This document shows, piece after piece, positions 9,618-18,989 of a DNA stretch of 64,000 nucleotides. A model generated the notes under the pieces. The model saw nothing but the letters and a program-made list of their open reading frames with translations, had not been told where the DNA came from and did not search any database. Origin of the DNA: Arion vulgaris (Eukaryota; Mollusca; Gastropoda; Stylommatophora; Arionidae); assembly GCA_020796225.1 (NCBI GenBank), contig CM036756.1, positions 46,541,363-46,605,362 on the forward strand, written 5' to 3'. The position numbers were made by a program, and so were the translations under genes. Numbering within the stretch: the first letter of the stretch is position 1; every line of letters begins with the position of its first letter.

Positions 9618-9983
9618 CAGCGTTTCCCAAACTGGGGTCCGGGGGTCTGCGATGTACTCACAGAGGTCCTCAAGCGCTTGAAGAAATATTATGATATTTG
9701 ACATTTCAAACAGAAAATTAAATTTCATAAATATGTTTAACAACAGTGGTAAACTAATTCCGCTGCGAAATCAAAGGACCTCGACCAGACCGGAGTCTAA
9801 CTGCCTGATAGGATAAAATGAAAGATCATTTGAAGTTTCCCGTATTCTGAGAACATTGTTTACTATTGTAACACAAAGAGAATTAATTCCTGTCCATTTT
9901 CATATATAGAAAATTTGATGGGTCCACGACAGCAAAATGTATTTAAAAGTTGTTAGCGGTATTGCAAAGTTTGGGAACATCTA
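9618..9983. mobile_element. Non-autonomous hAT element, 366 bp, 8-bp TSD
   Basis: Perfect 8-bp duplications tcttagat at 9610-9617 and 9984-9991 flank terminal inverted repeats. The left end is CAGCGTTTCCCAAACT; the right end, inverted, is TAGATGTTCCCAAACT (12 of 16 match). The CAG-G-TTTCCCAAACT end and 8-bp TSD are characteristic of hAT transposons. No transposase frame is present, so the element is a MITE-like derivative that would need a partner in trans. Confidence 0.85.
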
Positions 9984-9991
9984 TCTTAGAT

Positions 9992-10404
9992 CATTCACAA
10001 GCTACATTGAATTAATGAAAAGTCATCAATAAAGCGTGCCTGACAATCATTGCGAAAAAGAACGAAAAATGTAAGACTCTCGGTCAAACGAGTCCAAGCA
10101 TCATGCCAAACAGACATTTTCGGATACGCCCTACATGTAGTATGTGCTTATAAAATTGGGCGCAACATATTCAAGTTCTCGGCAAAAACCACACATATCA
10201 CATTTGTCAACTTGGTTGATACACAAATAAGGAGAAGCACGTACTATCTTCTTTTGTCATTCTCTGGGGTTTTTTTTGCCGTTAGTCGTCGCACGTTTAA
10301 CTGATGTTCGGTTTCCGAGATAGTGTACGAACGATCGGTAATTTGATATGTTGTGATATTGTGCAGTTTTAAGATGTCTGCAACATCATCAATACATCTT
10401 TTTC
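9992..10404. other. Unassigned
   Basis: An 84-codon frame at 10050-10304 (+) is unrecognised and has no neighbour that would give it meaning. No array or terminal repeat seen. Confidence 0.25.
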
Positions 10405-10636
10405 TTAGTCTACCCCTTTCTCATGTGCTCCTTCCATATTGGGTGGTCTCAGTGGCCTGGAGGTAAGGCACTTTTTAAAGCGAGAGGAGATATACGGTTC
10501 GGTCGCCACTTGAAGCAATCGGAATATTTTTACAGAAACCCTTGATCTCACCGTATGTGAGGTCAAATTCTTAGTTATATCGGAGACGGACGATAAAACA
10601 GGTCTAGTGTTCAAGGTGAGCACATAGAAAGAAAAT
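10405..10636 (+). mobile_element. SINE-1 (tRNA-derived), head half
   Basis: The head holds an A-box-like tggcctggagg and a B-box-like ggttcggtcgcc, then the family body: cttgatctcacc, tatcggagacggacgataaa, ggtctagtgttcaa and gagcacata. The same body is in copies at 27995, 42220, 58370 (-) and 63690. It is interrupted at 10637 by an RTE insertion and resumes at 11036. Confidence 0.75.
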
Positions 10637-11025
10637 GTTCTTTCTTTTTTTCTTTTCTCCAATCCTGTTTAGCCTCACAGTGTCAGGTCAAGAAGAGATT
10701 TCTAAAACGAGCCCTTTATGCGCGCTTCGTAGATAGTGTCTTTCGTCGCCTCTGCTTTCTCTGAGGTCCATCTTTCGCGTGGCCTGCGTTTTGCTTTGTA
10801 CCCATTGTATCGGAGCAGCATTGCTCTTTGAGGTGCACTGTCTGTTGGTAATCTGCTTACGTGGCCGAACCATGTAATTTGTTGTTTCTTGATGAAGTTC
10901 AGTACTGATGTTGTACCCACTTTTTCCAGATGTCTTCATTTCTCAACCGGTCTCTTCTTGTTACCTCCAGCATTCTGCGTAGACACTTCATCTCTGTTGT
11001 GACTGGTTTTCCTCTATCATTTAAT
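10637..11025 (-). mobile_element. RTE-like 3' insertion (family B) inside SINE-1, 10-bp TSD
   Basis: Candidate direct repeats gaaagaaaat at 10627-10636 and 11026-11035. In minus-strand frames it encodes MKCLRRMLEVTRRDRLRNED, then FIKKQQITWFGHVSRL and YKAKRRPRERW, the RTE-like C-terminal domain. The 3' terminus is a pyrimidine tract on the plus strand, i.e. an A-rich tail. 5'-truncated; no RT palm. Confidence 0.8.
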
Positions 11026-11035
11026 GAAAGAAAAT

Positions 11036-11285
11036 CTATTAGTTGAAATAGATAAAAGTAATTTGTGAAACCGTTGTCCTGGAAAAAAATCGTTAATAGT
11101 AAAAATCGTACACAATTTTTACAATCTTCCAAATTACATCAGGAATCCTTTTCAATGCTACGGAGTTCGTGACCTGTCACTGAGATCGTACCCTGAGTTA
11201 GAAAGAGATGGGAGTACACATGATTATTCATCGATATGCAATGATAAATATTTTATCAATCAATAAATCGATCAATCTATTAACG
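11036..11285 (+). mobile_element. SINE-1, tail half
   Basis: After the RTE insertion the SINE-1 body resumes with tcttccaaattacat, ctacggagttcgtg, ctgagatcgt, agaaagagatgggagtac and catatgcaatgataa, then a (aatc)n-like 3' tail (caatcaataaatcgatcaatc). This order matches the intact copy at 42220-42670. Together with 10405-10636 it forms one SINE split by a later insertion. Confidence 0.75.
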
Positions 11286-12050
11286 TGTTACCTAAGTCAA
11301 ACAACGTAAACACCAAAACTGTGTGCTATACAAATTCTAGTGCACCAATAACATTGCGGTCAAAACTCTTTTGGCTAAGACCAACGTGTCGTGTCCACTT
11401 GTTCGCGGCCAAAGTATGGGAGCCTTCGTAGAGAAAATATTCAAAGTAATACATTAAAACCAATTTCGAGTAGCTTTCATTCGATAGAATGACGATGCTA
11501 TGAGTTTTTACATGTTCGTTGTGGCGCTATCGGGTAGGTCGTATTAAAAAGATCGTGACTCATATAACTTGCTAAAGAACTCTTTTATTCTGTAAGTTTT
11601 CTCCCCTCCTAACGCATTTATGTTGGAATGTCTACTGAGTTAAGTGGGAGAGAAACATCAAGAGATGAACAAATTATAGCTTATCAGATTGCAACATCAA
11701 GGCTAGAGACAAGGGGTGTTGGAGGTCCGTTACAATTAACCTTCCATGCGGAGACGGTACCTACCTAATGATGAAACTGAATTAACCAGTACACTTTCTT
11801 TGTACACTTTAAAACAATATATCGCGAGCCAATATATCGGTTCAGAAGAGTGGAAAGGTTAACTATATTTATTATGTGTCAACTCATAAGTCCCTTCGAA
11901 CTCGGGCTCTCATTTCAATTCCCCCAGTCTGATGACCGCTGTCTCATCGATTGCCGTGTGATCATCCAACCTGTGGTCTTTCGGTGATTTCATTAAGTGT
12001 ACACAGGTCATAGTTGATCACTTTCTAAGAAAACTATAAAACTAACTAGA
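11286..12050. other. No recognisable feature
   Basis: About 760 bp, somewhat less AT-rich than the flanks. No long frame, array, SINE box or TIR. Could be ancient unique sequence. Confidence 0.35.
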
Positions 12051-12060
12051 GTCTTCGTGA

Positions 12061-12440
12061 TCACCGTCTGGGAATCAATGCGTACTTTTTCAGTTGAACA
12101 TCAGAAAGTGTATTGAAACCCATGATCAAGTAGCTTGTCTCTTCTGGAACAGGGCTGCCATGACAGCAGTCCTGAAAAACTCTGTTCTGTGCAAGTTGAC
12201 CGGCGTTAGCAGCAGTTATTCTCAGATCGTCAATGACATCTTGCACCCATCGTCTTCTAGGTCTTTCATTCTTCTTCCAGGCACAATTCCCTGCACAATT
12301 ATTTTCTCTAGGCACTCTTGTCGTTTGATGTGTCCGAAATATTACATTTTCTTTGTTTCTATTAATGTTTCTAATAAGCTAGCAGTTTCAAATAATGTCT
12401 CAAAGAAAGTCAGTACAATTAATAAACTGAATGTATGAAC
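12061..12440 (-). mobile_element. RTE-like C-terminal relic (family C-like)
   Basis: A minus-strand frame of 84 codons (12315-12061) reads PRENNCAGNCAWKKNERPRR, then RWVQDVIDDL and AGQLAQNRVFQD. It matches the end of RTE-like proteins (GKR.RGRPRRRW.QDI...L.....A..A..R..F). The upstream block (a GH..R region near 12320-12400) is degraded. The plus-strand 114-codon frame is its shadow. Confidence 0.6.
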
Positions 12441-12649
12441 ATAAGTTACTGAGAGTCATATTTGCATACACGTCATCTTAACGAAGTGCTATACTAGCAG
12501 GCATATGTTATCATGTTCTTGCACAACTCACTATCTCTTGTTCTAGCTAGAAGTTCTGATACTGTTTTCATGCCGTGCCATGATGTTAAACTATCTATAA
12601 TCTTTTCCCTCTGTAAATCTCTATGGAATACGACATATCGATATGGAAG

Positions 12650-12770
12650 AGGGAGAGAGAGAGACTGCAGTAAATCTATGTAAAATAGCGAAACACGTAA
12701 TAACAAAGTACTGTAGTTTTAGAAAATACAAAAACAATAACAATAACAACGAAACAAGAAAATAAAGAAA
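12650..12770 (-). mobile_element. Penelope-like element terminal relic
   Basis: The plus strand reads gagactgcagtaaat, then aaacacgtaataacaaagta and ctgtagttttagaaaatac. This matches, with about 20% divergence, the terminal segment shared by the PLEs at 16541-16942 and 18000-19483. It appears to be an old solo piece of the PLE terminal repeat. The orientation is that of the minus-strand PLE at 18000. Confidence 0.65.
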
Positions 12771-13087
12771 AGTGTTGATTAACGGTTTGAAGCTGGTGTC
12801 ATTCTTTTAAAACTAGTACCAGTGCTAATTCTTGGTAGTGCTTTTTTGTGAATTCAGAGAACATTTTTTATATCAGTGATCGGATGTTTGCCTTGACATA
12901 TTTTCTATCTCCGGTGAGAAAGAGTTGTTCCTGGATATCAATCTGATGTTTGCCTTGATGTATTTTCTATCTCCGGTGAGGAAGTCAAAATATTCTACCT
13001 ACTTTAGAAATTACCAATTCTAAATTTGTTAATAGCGCTCAGCTAATATATTCAATTTCGTTTTTCTTTCATTTTACTTATAAAAGT
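12771..13087. other. Spacer with a 52-bp tandem duplication
   Basis: gatgtttgccttga followed by tattttctatctccggtgag occurs at 12893 and 12945 (52-bp offset, few changes). Otherwise AT-rich and featureless. Confidence 0.5.
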
Positions 13088-13095
13088 GTTTAGTA

Positions 13096-13367
13096 CAGTG
13101 GTTCTCAACCTGTGGATCGCGAGAACTTTGGGGGTCGAACGACCATTTTACAGGGATCGTTATTTTACACATATTTTCGATGGTCTTAGGAACCGAGACA
13201 CCGCTCCTCAGATACATCCTGCATATCAGGTATTTACATTGCGATTCATAACAGTAGCAAAATTACAGTTATGAAGTAGCAACGAAAATAATTGTATGAT
13301 TGGGGGTCACCACAACACGAGGAACTGTATTAAAGGGTCGCGGTATTAGGAAGGTTGAAAGCCACTG
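13096..13367. mobile_element. SPIN-like non-autonomous hAT transposon, 272 bp
   Basis: Perfect 8-bp TSD gtttagta at 13088-13095 and 13368-13375. The left terminus is CAGTGGTTCTCAACCT; the right, inverted, is CAGTGGCTTTCAACCT (14 of 16). Internal blocks in order are tttgggggtcgaacgacc, gatggtcttaggaaccgag, catcctgcatatcag, attcataacagtagcaaaat, gttatgaagtagcaacgaaa, gggggtcaccacaacacgag and taaagggtcgcggtattagg. I recognise this from memory as the SPIN (Space Invaders) consensus, including its internal blocks and not only the ends. No transposase. The frame at 13086-13274 is meaningless. Confidence 0.9.
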
Positions 13368-13375
13368 GTTTAGTA

Positions 13376-13618
13376 TTTGAAATAAAGGATTTATTCCTTC
13401 TAAAATAAAGGATTCATCAGTTCTATCATATTAAGTAACATTTTGGCACCATTAGTACCGATAGCGTTTAAATAGTCTTGCGAAAGGTTAATGTATGCAT
13501 GGCTTCACGAAAAAATTATAGAAAATAAGACCACAACGATCACGTGATGTCGCATGAATTTCAATGTTGTTGCATATATATTAATTCATTAAACAAATAA
13601 TACAGCATGCTAAATCAA
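13376..13618. other. Spacer
   Basis: AT-rich. A short aaataaaggatt duplication occurs near 13380-13420. Nothing else supported. Confidence 0.3.
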
Positions 13619-13871
13619 GGTTATCAGTTATCAGTTATATGAGGACTATCATCATAGCACTCGGACATGTCCATAGGTTCTCCGATCTCCGTCTCAGCAA
13701 ATCCAGCAGCGTCCAGCGACCAACACGCCAGTTCGATGTTGATTAATCAATCTCCTTGCATATTTAGTATGTCGTTCTTTTCGGGCTGCACCAATATTGA
13801 CACATATCTCTTTCAATCTGGTCAGCGAGTGGATTCACAGCCCTGAAACTCCTCTGTTCGGAAAGACTCTC

Positions 13872-14301
13872 TCAATGAGTGAAGATTGTCATTTCGATCC
13901 ATGACAGCTCCTCTGATATTGTAGCCAAGCCAGCCAATCTATCAGCTTGTTCATTAACCCTAACTCCTGCGTGCCCAGGGACAAAAATGAAGGTGATTTC
14001 TCTGATCATTGTCTGTACCAGTACCTCCACCAAGGTGCGTCTCACCATTCCTGATTCGACTTTACGAATCATGCTCATGGAGTCACTGAGTATGAAAACA
14101 CGAGTAGTTGTGAGATGCCAACCAGTTCACCTCCTCCGTAACCACCCGAACCTCCATTGTCAAACTACTTGTGGTTGTTGCGTAGGCCCCACTGGCCTCT
14201 CTTATTATATTTCCTCCTGAGCGTGCTAAAAAGCCCACGCACAGCGTTGTTGGCGAATGATTGTAAATAACCACATCTGTATCATTGATGATGTCATTCA
14301 A
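13872..14301 (-). pseudogene. RNase H domain of the I-like element
   Basis: Two frames together cover it. 14301-14083 reads TDVVIYNHSPTTLCVGFLAR, then SLTMEVRVVTEEVNWLA, holding the first Asp and the Glu of RNase H. 14078-13872 reads ITFIFVPGHAGVRVNEQADR, the H..N..D end. The third acidic residue lies at the junction (stop-containing, near DSMSMIRK). The domain would degrade RNA in the cDNA hybrid. Broken by a frameshift or stop between the halves. Confidence 0.8.
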
Positions 14302-14918
14302 GGGGCCTCCACCTCCACGTTAATCAGTGATAGATTATTTTGTTCGCAATTTTTCTTAATAGATGTAATAACGGTGAAAGCAGTCTGAAATTGAGGTGGC
14401 ACAGAAATCCATTCCTCTCTTGTTTCAATTACGGAAGGATCACATATTTTCCTAAGCGTATCTTCCGCCTGACTCAGCCATGATCTGCCTCTCTTGAGTC
14501 TACACCCTTTCTCCTTAATGAGTTCTTCATGGAGAGGATGTTCCTTGTTTGCATTGATTCTTAGATATGATCGAACCCTCCAAGTTTCAATTCTGTGAGC
14601 AATAGTTGGGAGGTCAAGAAGGATTCGCATTGACATTCCTGGTGTATCTTTGGTGCATCCCAGAATGATGTGCATAACCTCATTCTGAATTCTTTCCAGT
14701 CTCACTGTTTGCGTAGGACTAATTGTTAGGAGAGCGCATGCATATTCTATACATGACAGAACAATACCTTGGTACAAGAGCACAAGAAGACGTTGCTCAA
14801 TGTTAGCAGCCGCCATGATTCTCAGTGCGGATAGTGCGTTGCGAGCCTTGGCAATAACTTGGTCGATATGGTTCCTAAAGCATAGACTGCGATCAAATTT
14901 TACACCCAAGTAACGCAT
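14298..14918 (-). pseudogene. I-like ORF2, RT connection and C-terminal region
   Basis: A 206-codon frame begins MRYLGVKFDRSLCFRNHIDQ, the post-palm YLGV.FD..L.F..HI block of non-LTR RTs, then ARNALSALRIMA and LLVLLYQGIVLSCIEYAC, the thumb helices (L..LY...V.S.I.Y). The rest (PTQTVRLERIQNEVMHIILG, then RGRSWLSQAEDTL) is the usual linker to RNase H. It is the longest intact segment of the element. Its end overlaps the RNase H frame by four bases in another frame. Confidence 0.8.
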
Positions 14919-14989
14919 AGATGCTGTTCAGGTGAGTGTATATCCATCTAAAGTTACATGTGGTGTGTCAGACTTCACAATGTGATTAT

Positions 14990-16026
14990 TTAGGAGAACC
15001 ATGATAGCACAGCTTTGTTATGGTTTATCGTTGCACCAGTAACATCACACCAGGCCATTATGCGGTTCAGTTCTTCCTGGAGTTTATTAGCAATTTCATC
15101 CCTGTTTCTTTCCTGTCTGTACACCATGATGTCGTCTGCAAATGACAGTGTTCGTCCCCTGCCAGATAATTGTTGCTTCGCAATCATCATGGTGAACACA
15201 TTGAATAGTACTGGAGTTAGTGGGGACCCTGGGTAGGCCCGTAAAATTTTGTCGGCACAGAGTACCAGTTACCACACCTGAGTGTCACTTTTCTCTCGAA
15301 CAGGGCCCTTTCAATCCATCTTATGAGCAATGTATCGATATTGAGGAACGTGAGCAGTTATATAAGGTATGTGATTGGAACTTTGTTGTAAGCATCCTCG
15401 AGATCTAGTACAACAGCACAAGTCTCCAAATCAGCCTGGAAACCTTCAAAGACGTCATAGGAAAAGATCGATGCATTACACCAAGTTTCTTTATTCCGTC
15501 TGTATGCGCCGAGGGTGGAAGGAAACATGCGACGTTCCTCCAAATCCCGATCGAGCCTACATGCCACTAACTTTTCCAGAAGCTTGCCCACTGTGTTCTG
15601 CATTGAAATTATTCTAAAACCGCTTATGTGTTTGTGATTCTTGTTTGGTTTTGCCAGTGGTATTAAATAACTGTGTAGCCATTCCTCCCTGATATCGCCA
15701 TTTTTTAAACTAGTGTTGAATTCTTTACAAAGCCCATTCATGTCTTCGTCCGATATCCTGCTTATGTCACTGTGTTGGATACCATCGTGGCCTGGTGCAG
15801 TATTGTGTGATCTCTTAAGCATTGCACGTATTTCATCACTCGTCACACTCTGTGTCGACACATTGCTCCGATAACAGGGAAATGATATTGGGTCTTGCTT
15901 CCTTATCATTTCGATTCGTCTGTTGAATAAAATGATCCAGAAATGCCATTCCTTTAGCTTCATCGGTTTTTCGCCACACCAGATCGTTATCTTGAAAATC
16001 TGGTATGATACGTCTGTGTAGCGCAC
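14990..16026 (-). pseudogene. I-like ORF2, reverse transcriptase palm and fingers
   Basis: The 222-codon frame (16026-15358) reads KRSHNTAPGHDGIQHSDISR, then PLAKPNKN, FRIISMQNTVGKLLEKLVAC and CAVVLDLEDAYNKVPI: RT motifs 1, 2 and A, the last with catalytic Asp in LDLEDAY. After a short gap with frameshift, 15199-14990 reads LSFADDIMVY, the motif C catalytic Asp pair, and ATINHNKAVL, motif D. So the catalytic residues survive but the frame does not. Expected for I-group RT by order and spacing. Confidence 0.85.
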
Positions 16027-16540
16027 CGTTCATGGCCTGGTGAAACCGCCACAATTTCTGGAGGGAGCTATCGGAAAACATTTGTGCACAAAATTCTTCC
16101 CACCTAGCTGACTTTGCTTGGTTAGCACAAATCTTAAAAAGTGTCATTTTCTCATCCATGTCCACTTTCAACTCCAAGATATGTTACGGCAAAGCTGTGG
16201 CTGCTCGGCGTGCCTTTTGCCATGCATTAACCGCTCTTCTTTGGAATTGTTTCAATCTCCCATTCCACCACAGGGGCTGTGTTATATTCTTCCGCACCTG
16301 ATGAGATACTTGGGCCTTGGCATGTCGAATTTTACCAATCGTGTCTCGAGCTGCGTTGTCATACGTGAACGCTTTCGACGTAATCTGACTTCTGCTCGAT
16401 CGGCGCCTCTCGATTAAGATAACGCATGGGCAGTGATCACTACCATGGTATCCCAAGACATCCTATCTACAGTAGGGAGCAAGGGCGAATGAAACCAGTG
16501 CCAGGTCGATTGCCCCATCTGAATCGTCCGGTCGTTTAGC
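15836..16540 (-). pseudogene. I-like ORF2, end of endonuclease and EN-RT linker
   Basis: The frame 16456-16184 starts MGYHGSDHCPCVILIE, the C-terminal SDH motif of APE-type endonucleases, and continues into a basic linker (RKNITQPLWWNGRLKQFQRR). The frame 16177-15836 (MELKVDMDEKMTLFK, then SLQKLWRFHQAMNG) leads into RT. These are the usual W....L......A..A and LWR...A.NG blocks. A Penelope fragment is inserted immediately upstream in ORF2 order (16541-16942). Confidence 0.75.
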
Positions 16541-16942
16541 GAAAAGGGTGGAGACTGCAGTAAAACTTGGAAAAATAGGTAAACACGTAAAAACAAAGTA
16601 CTACAGTTTTACAAAATACATAAACAGTGACGATAAACAGCAACGTTTATATGTGTGTTTGCTCCATATATGTGTCATTTATCCACTATATTGTTTATTG
16701 TTCCTCTCCTTTTCCACTCTCGGTTTTTGTGTTGCACTCATTTCGTTGTTCGTTTTTATTCCCAGATTTTCATCAGATAGGTTTATGTTTCCACATGTAA
16801 TCGTCCATTTGTAGTGTTCCTCGAAATTCGTCATTCTTGTTGTATTGTTTGCTTGATAAAGGCCTTTTGGTCGAAACGTTGCTGTTTATCGTCACTGTTT
16901 ATGTATTTTGTAAAACTGTAGTACTTTGTTTTTACGTGTTTA
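16541..16942 (+). mobile_element. Penelope-like element fragment with inverted 5' end, 13-bp TSD
   Basis: Perfect 13-bp direct repeats ccggtcgtttagc at 16528-16540 and 16943-16955 flank the insertion. Its right 290 bp are the reverse complement of 18001-18293, i.e. the 3' end of the second PLE, oriented plus. Its left about 110 bp are an inverted copy of the terminal segment (taaacacgtaaaaacaaag to cagcaacgtt at about 16580-16650), so the insert carries long terminal inverted repeats. PLE insertions commonly show such 5' inversions and terminal repeats. It interrupts the endonuclease of the I-like element, so it is younger than that copy. Confidence 0.9.
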
Positions 16943-16955
16943 CCGGTCGTTTAGC

Positions 16956-17464
16956 CAGCCTGGTTGCTTGACCTGTATTTAGGAACTCCAAATCTGTTGT
17001 GACCAATGTATCCTCCAATTCCTTTACCTGTCGATTGGTAATGATATTACCCCACTGTTGTCCTCTGGCATTGAAATCACCACAAAAGAGGATATTACTT
17101 TCATCCTGTTCGAATATTCCTTGCTATCTGGAAGCATCTACCCTTCCGTTATATGCATATACATTGACAATAACGAGGGGCGTTGATGCCTGTATTCTAA
17201 CAGCATGTATTTGCAAATCATCGCAATTCTACCCTGAAACATCTACTTCAGACGCATGCAAGTTATTGCGTACAAAGATAGCATGTCCAAGATGTTTTCT
17301 GTTGTAGAATACATGAAATCAGGGGCATGGATTGTACCAGTACCCAAGTTGGTCCCCTGTAACGCAACAACGTCAGCACCGTAAAGAAGTTTGTCCAAGA
17401 TGGGACGCTTTTGTCTGACGCCGACGCAATTCCAGTACAGTATTCGAAAGTGGTGGGGACCCAA
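16956..17464 (-). pseudogene. I-like ORF2, N-terminal APE endonuclease
   Basis: The frame 17464-17243 begins MGPHHFRILYWNCVGVRQKR, the RILYWN start of APE-type endonucleases, then GADVVALQGTNL (VALQET in active relatives, with catalytic Glu). Here Glu is Gly, a probable loss of a metal ligand. Further on, in another frame, VIVNVYAYNGR and LFCGDFNARGQQWGN give the NxY and GDFNAR motifs. The domain nicks target DNA. It is broken by frameshifts, the Glu change and the nested PLE. Confidence 0.8.
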
Positions 17465-17686
17465 TCTATCCCATTTTAGCTGTCTCTTTCTAGCTCCTTC
17501 TAGATTTTTTTTTCTCTACCCTCTTCTCCTACGTGTACCTAAGACAGACACGACCATACCTTTACTGTATCCATATCCGTCGGTACCGCTGAACACTGCC
17601 TCTTTGTTATGACGGGTTCTGGCGCTAGTGCACGATACTCCGTAGCACGGCCAAAGTCCCGTTTCACGTTAGCGACTGATTCTATC
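17465..17686 (-). pseudogene. Possible ORF1 end of the I-like element
   Basis: Directly upstream of the endonuclease start on the minus strand a frame reads RATEYRALAPEP, VITKRQCSAVPTDMD and VKVWSCLS before a stop. Position fits the end of ORF1 but no zinc-knuckle is visible, so this is by context only. Confidence 0.3.
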
Positions 17687-17689
17687 CTC

Positions 17690-17878
17690 AGTCATACAGC
17701 TTGTCAGCACATGAACAACTTTAAGCTTGGATGTAGTCATACAGCTTGTCAGCAAGTGAACAACTTTAAGCTTGGATTTAATCATACAGCTTGTCAGCAA
17801 GTGAACAACTTTAAGCTTGGATTTAGTCATACAGCTTGTCAGCAAGTGAACAACTTTAAGCTTGGATTTAGTCATATA
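17690..17878. repeat. 45-bp tandem repeat, 4 copies
   Basis: Unit agtcatacagcttgtcagca followed by agtgaacaactttaagcttg and gattt, at about 17691, 17736, 17781 and 17826. Near-identical copies. 45 bp is 15 codons, which keeps frames open on both strands (17609-18004 plus, 17875-17669 minus). No independent evidence of coding. Confidence 0.9.
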
Positions 17879-18320
17879 TTTGATGTAGCATATTACATTA
17901 TTATTGTAACGGTGCGAAATTTAAACGCCATCTTGCTGGCACCCAAGGTTATATTATGTTACAAGTTAAGTTTAAAGCTAAGGAATATCAGTATTATTAG
18001 GTAAACACGTAAAAACAAAGTACTACAGTTTTACAAAATACATAAACAGTGACGATAAACAGCAACGTTTCGACCAAAAGGCCTTTATCAAGCAAACAAT
18101 ACAACAAGAATGACGAATTTCAGGAACACTACAAATGGACGATTACATGTGGAAACATAAACCTATCTGATGAAAATCTGGGAATAAAAACGAACAACGA
18201 AATGAGTGCAACACAAAAACCGAGAGTGGAAAAGGAGAGGAACAATAAACAATATAGTGGATAAATGACATATATGGAGCAAACACACATATAGATAACA
18301 AGGCACGAGATAAGACAGTA

Positions 18321-18821
18321 CTAAGAAGCATAGGAATGTAATGCGTTGAGTCCAAGAGGTCGCAAAGTGCCATAGAATGAAATAAAACGGTTCTCCAGGG
18401 CGAATCGACTGCGATCATCGGAGGAACATGATCGGATGGCTGTGACCTGGGCATCGTCAACTCCTGAATGGCCAGTATCATTGAAATGAGTGGCCACAGG
18501 AGTCACAGAGCATTGGCGAATATCGCGTAAGTGTTGGGCGAATCGGTCACTGAGCCTCTTACCGGTTTCACCAATATAGGCCTTATGGAATCGTTTGCAG
18601 GTGATAGCATAGATGATATTGCGGGACTCACACGTGAAACTGTCTTGAATGGTATAGGTAGCTTTTGGAAAAGAGACAGTACGGGTCTGTATTACATATG
18701 CACATGTATTACAGCGCCGACGGCCACATTGGATGGTGCCAAAGTGACTCTGGATGTTAGGCTTGAGGCGACTGTGTACCAACAAATCCTTGAGGCTTCT
18801 GTCCCGTCTGTACGCCACCAA
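18321..18821 (-). CDS. GIY-YIG endonuclease domain of a Penelope-like element
   Basis: Intact 166-codon frame on the minus strand. Residues 32-40 carry CGRRRCNTC, the Cys cluster that precedes the nuclease in PLE proteins. Residues 69-73 are IIYAI (GIY motif region) and 82-86 YIGET (YIG). R93 and H97 follow in LSDRFAQH, with E143 and N144 in ALENRFISFY. These match the GIY-YIG catalytic set. Role: nicking target DNA to prime reverse transcription. The first Met is probably internal to the original ORF, since the RT sequence lies upstream. It may be translatable, but its RT partner is truncated, so the element is not autonomous. Confidence 0.85.
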   Translation of the reverse strand: MVAYRRDRSLKDLLVHSRLKPNIQSHFGTIQCGRRRCNTCAYVIQTRTVSFPKATYTIQDSFTCESRNIIYAITCKRFHKAYIGETGKRLSDRFAQHLRDIRQCSVTPVATHFNDTGHSGVDDAQVTAIRSCSSDDRSRFALENRFISFYGTLRPLGLNALHSYAS

Positions 18822-18989
18822 AAGATAGTGTTGGAAGACTGAACGTGTCTCAGGATCAGACTGAAGAATAGGGAGATGATGGAATAAGACCTTTTCACCA
18901 GGGAACTATGAGGGTGGAAAGTTAAGATAAGTTTAACCCTGTCAGAATTGGGGTTCTAAGTATGTGAGAGAGGGCCTCCTGGCGAGCAA

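Larger units (their letters stand above)
13619..17690 (-). mobile_element. I-like non-LTR retrotransposon, near full length, inactive
   Basis: Read on the minus strand this holds, in order: a short ORF1 remnant, an APE-type endonuclease (17464 to about 16414, interrupted by a Penelope insertion), a linker, a reverse transcriptase (about 16026-14990), a C-terminal RT region (14918-14298), RNase H (14301-13872) and a 3' end with a (tgataac)n tail. That order (EN, RT, RNase H) is typical of the I group of non-LTR elements. Several frameshifts split ORF2 into separate frames, so it cannot encode a working protein. Its 3' end recurs at 49135-49250 and 49500-49625 (both minus) and seeds the minisatellite at 8253-9075. 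Confidence 0.85.

Noticed and set aside
17609..18004. Repeat protein SHTACQQVNNFKLGF
   Set aside because: 45-bp repeat open on both strands, bounded by PLE and I-like element ends. No coding support.
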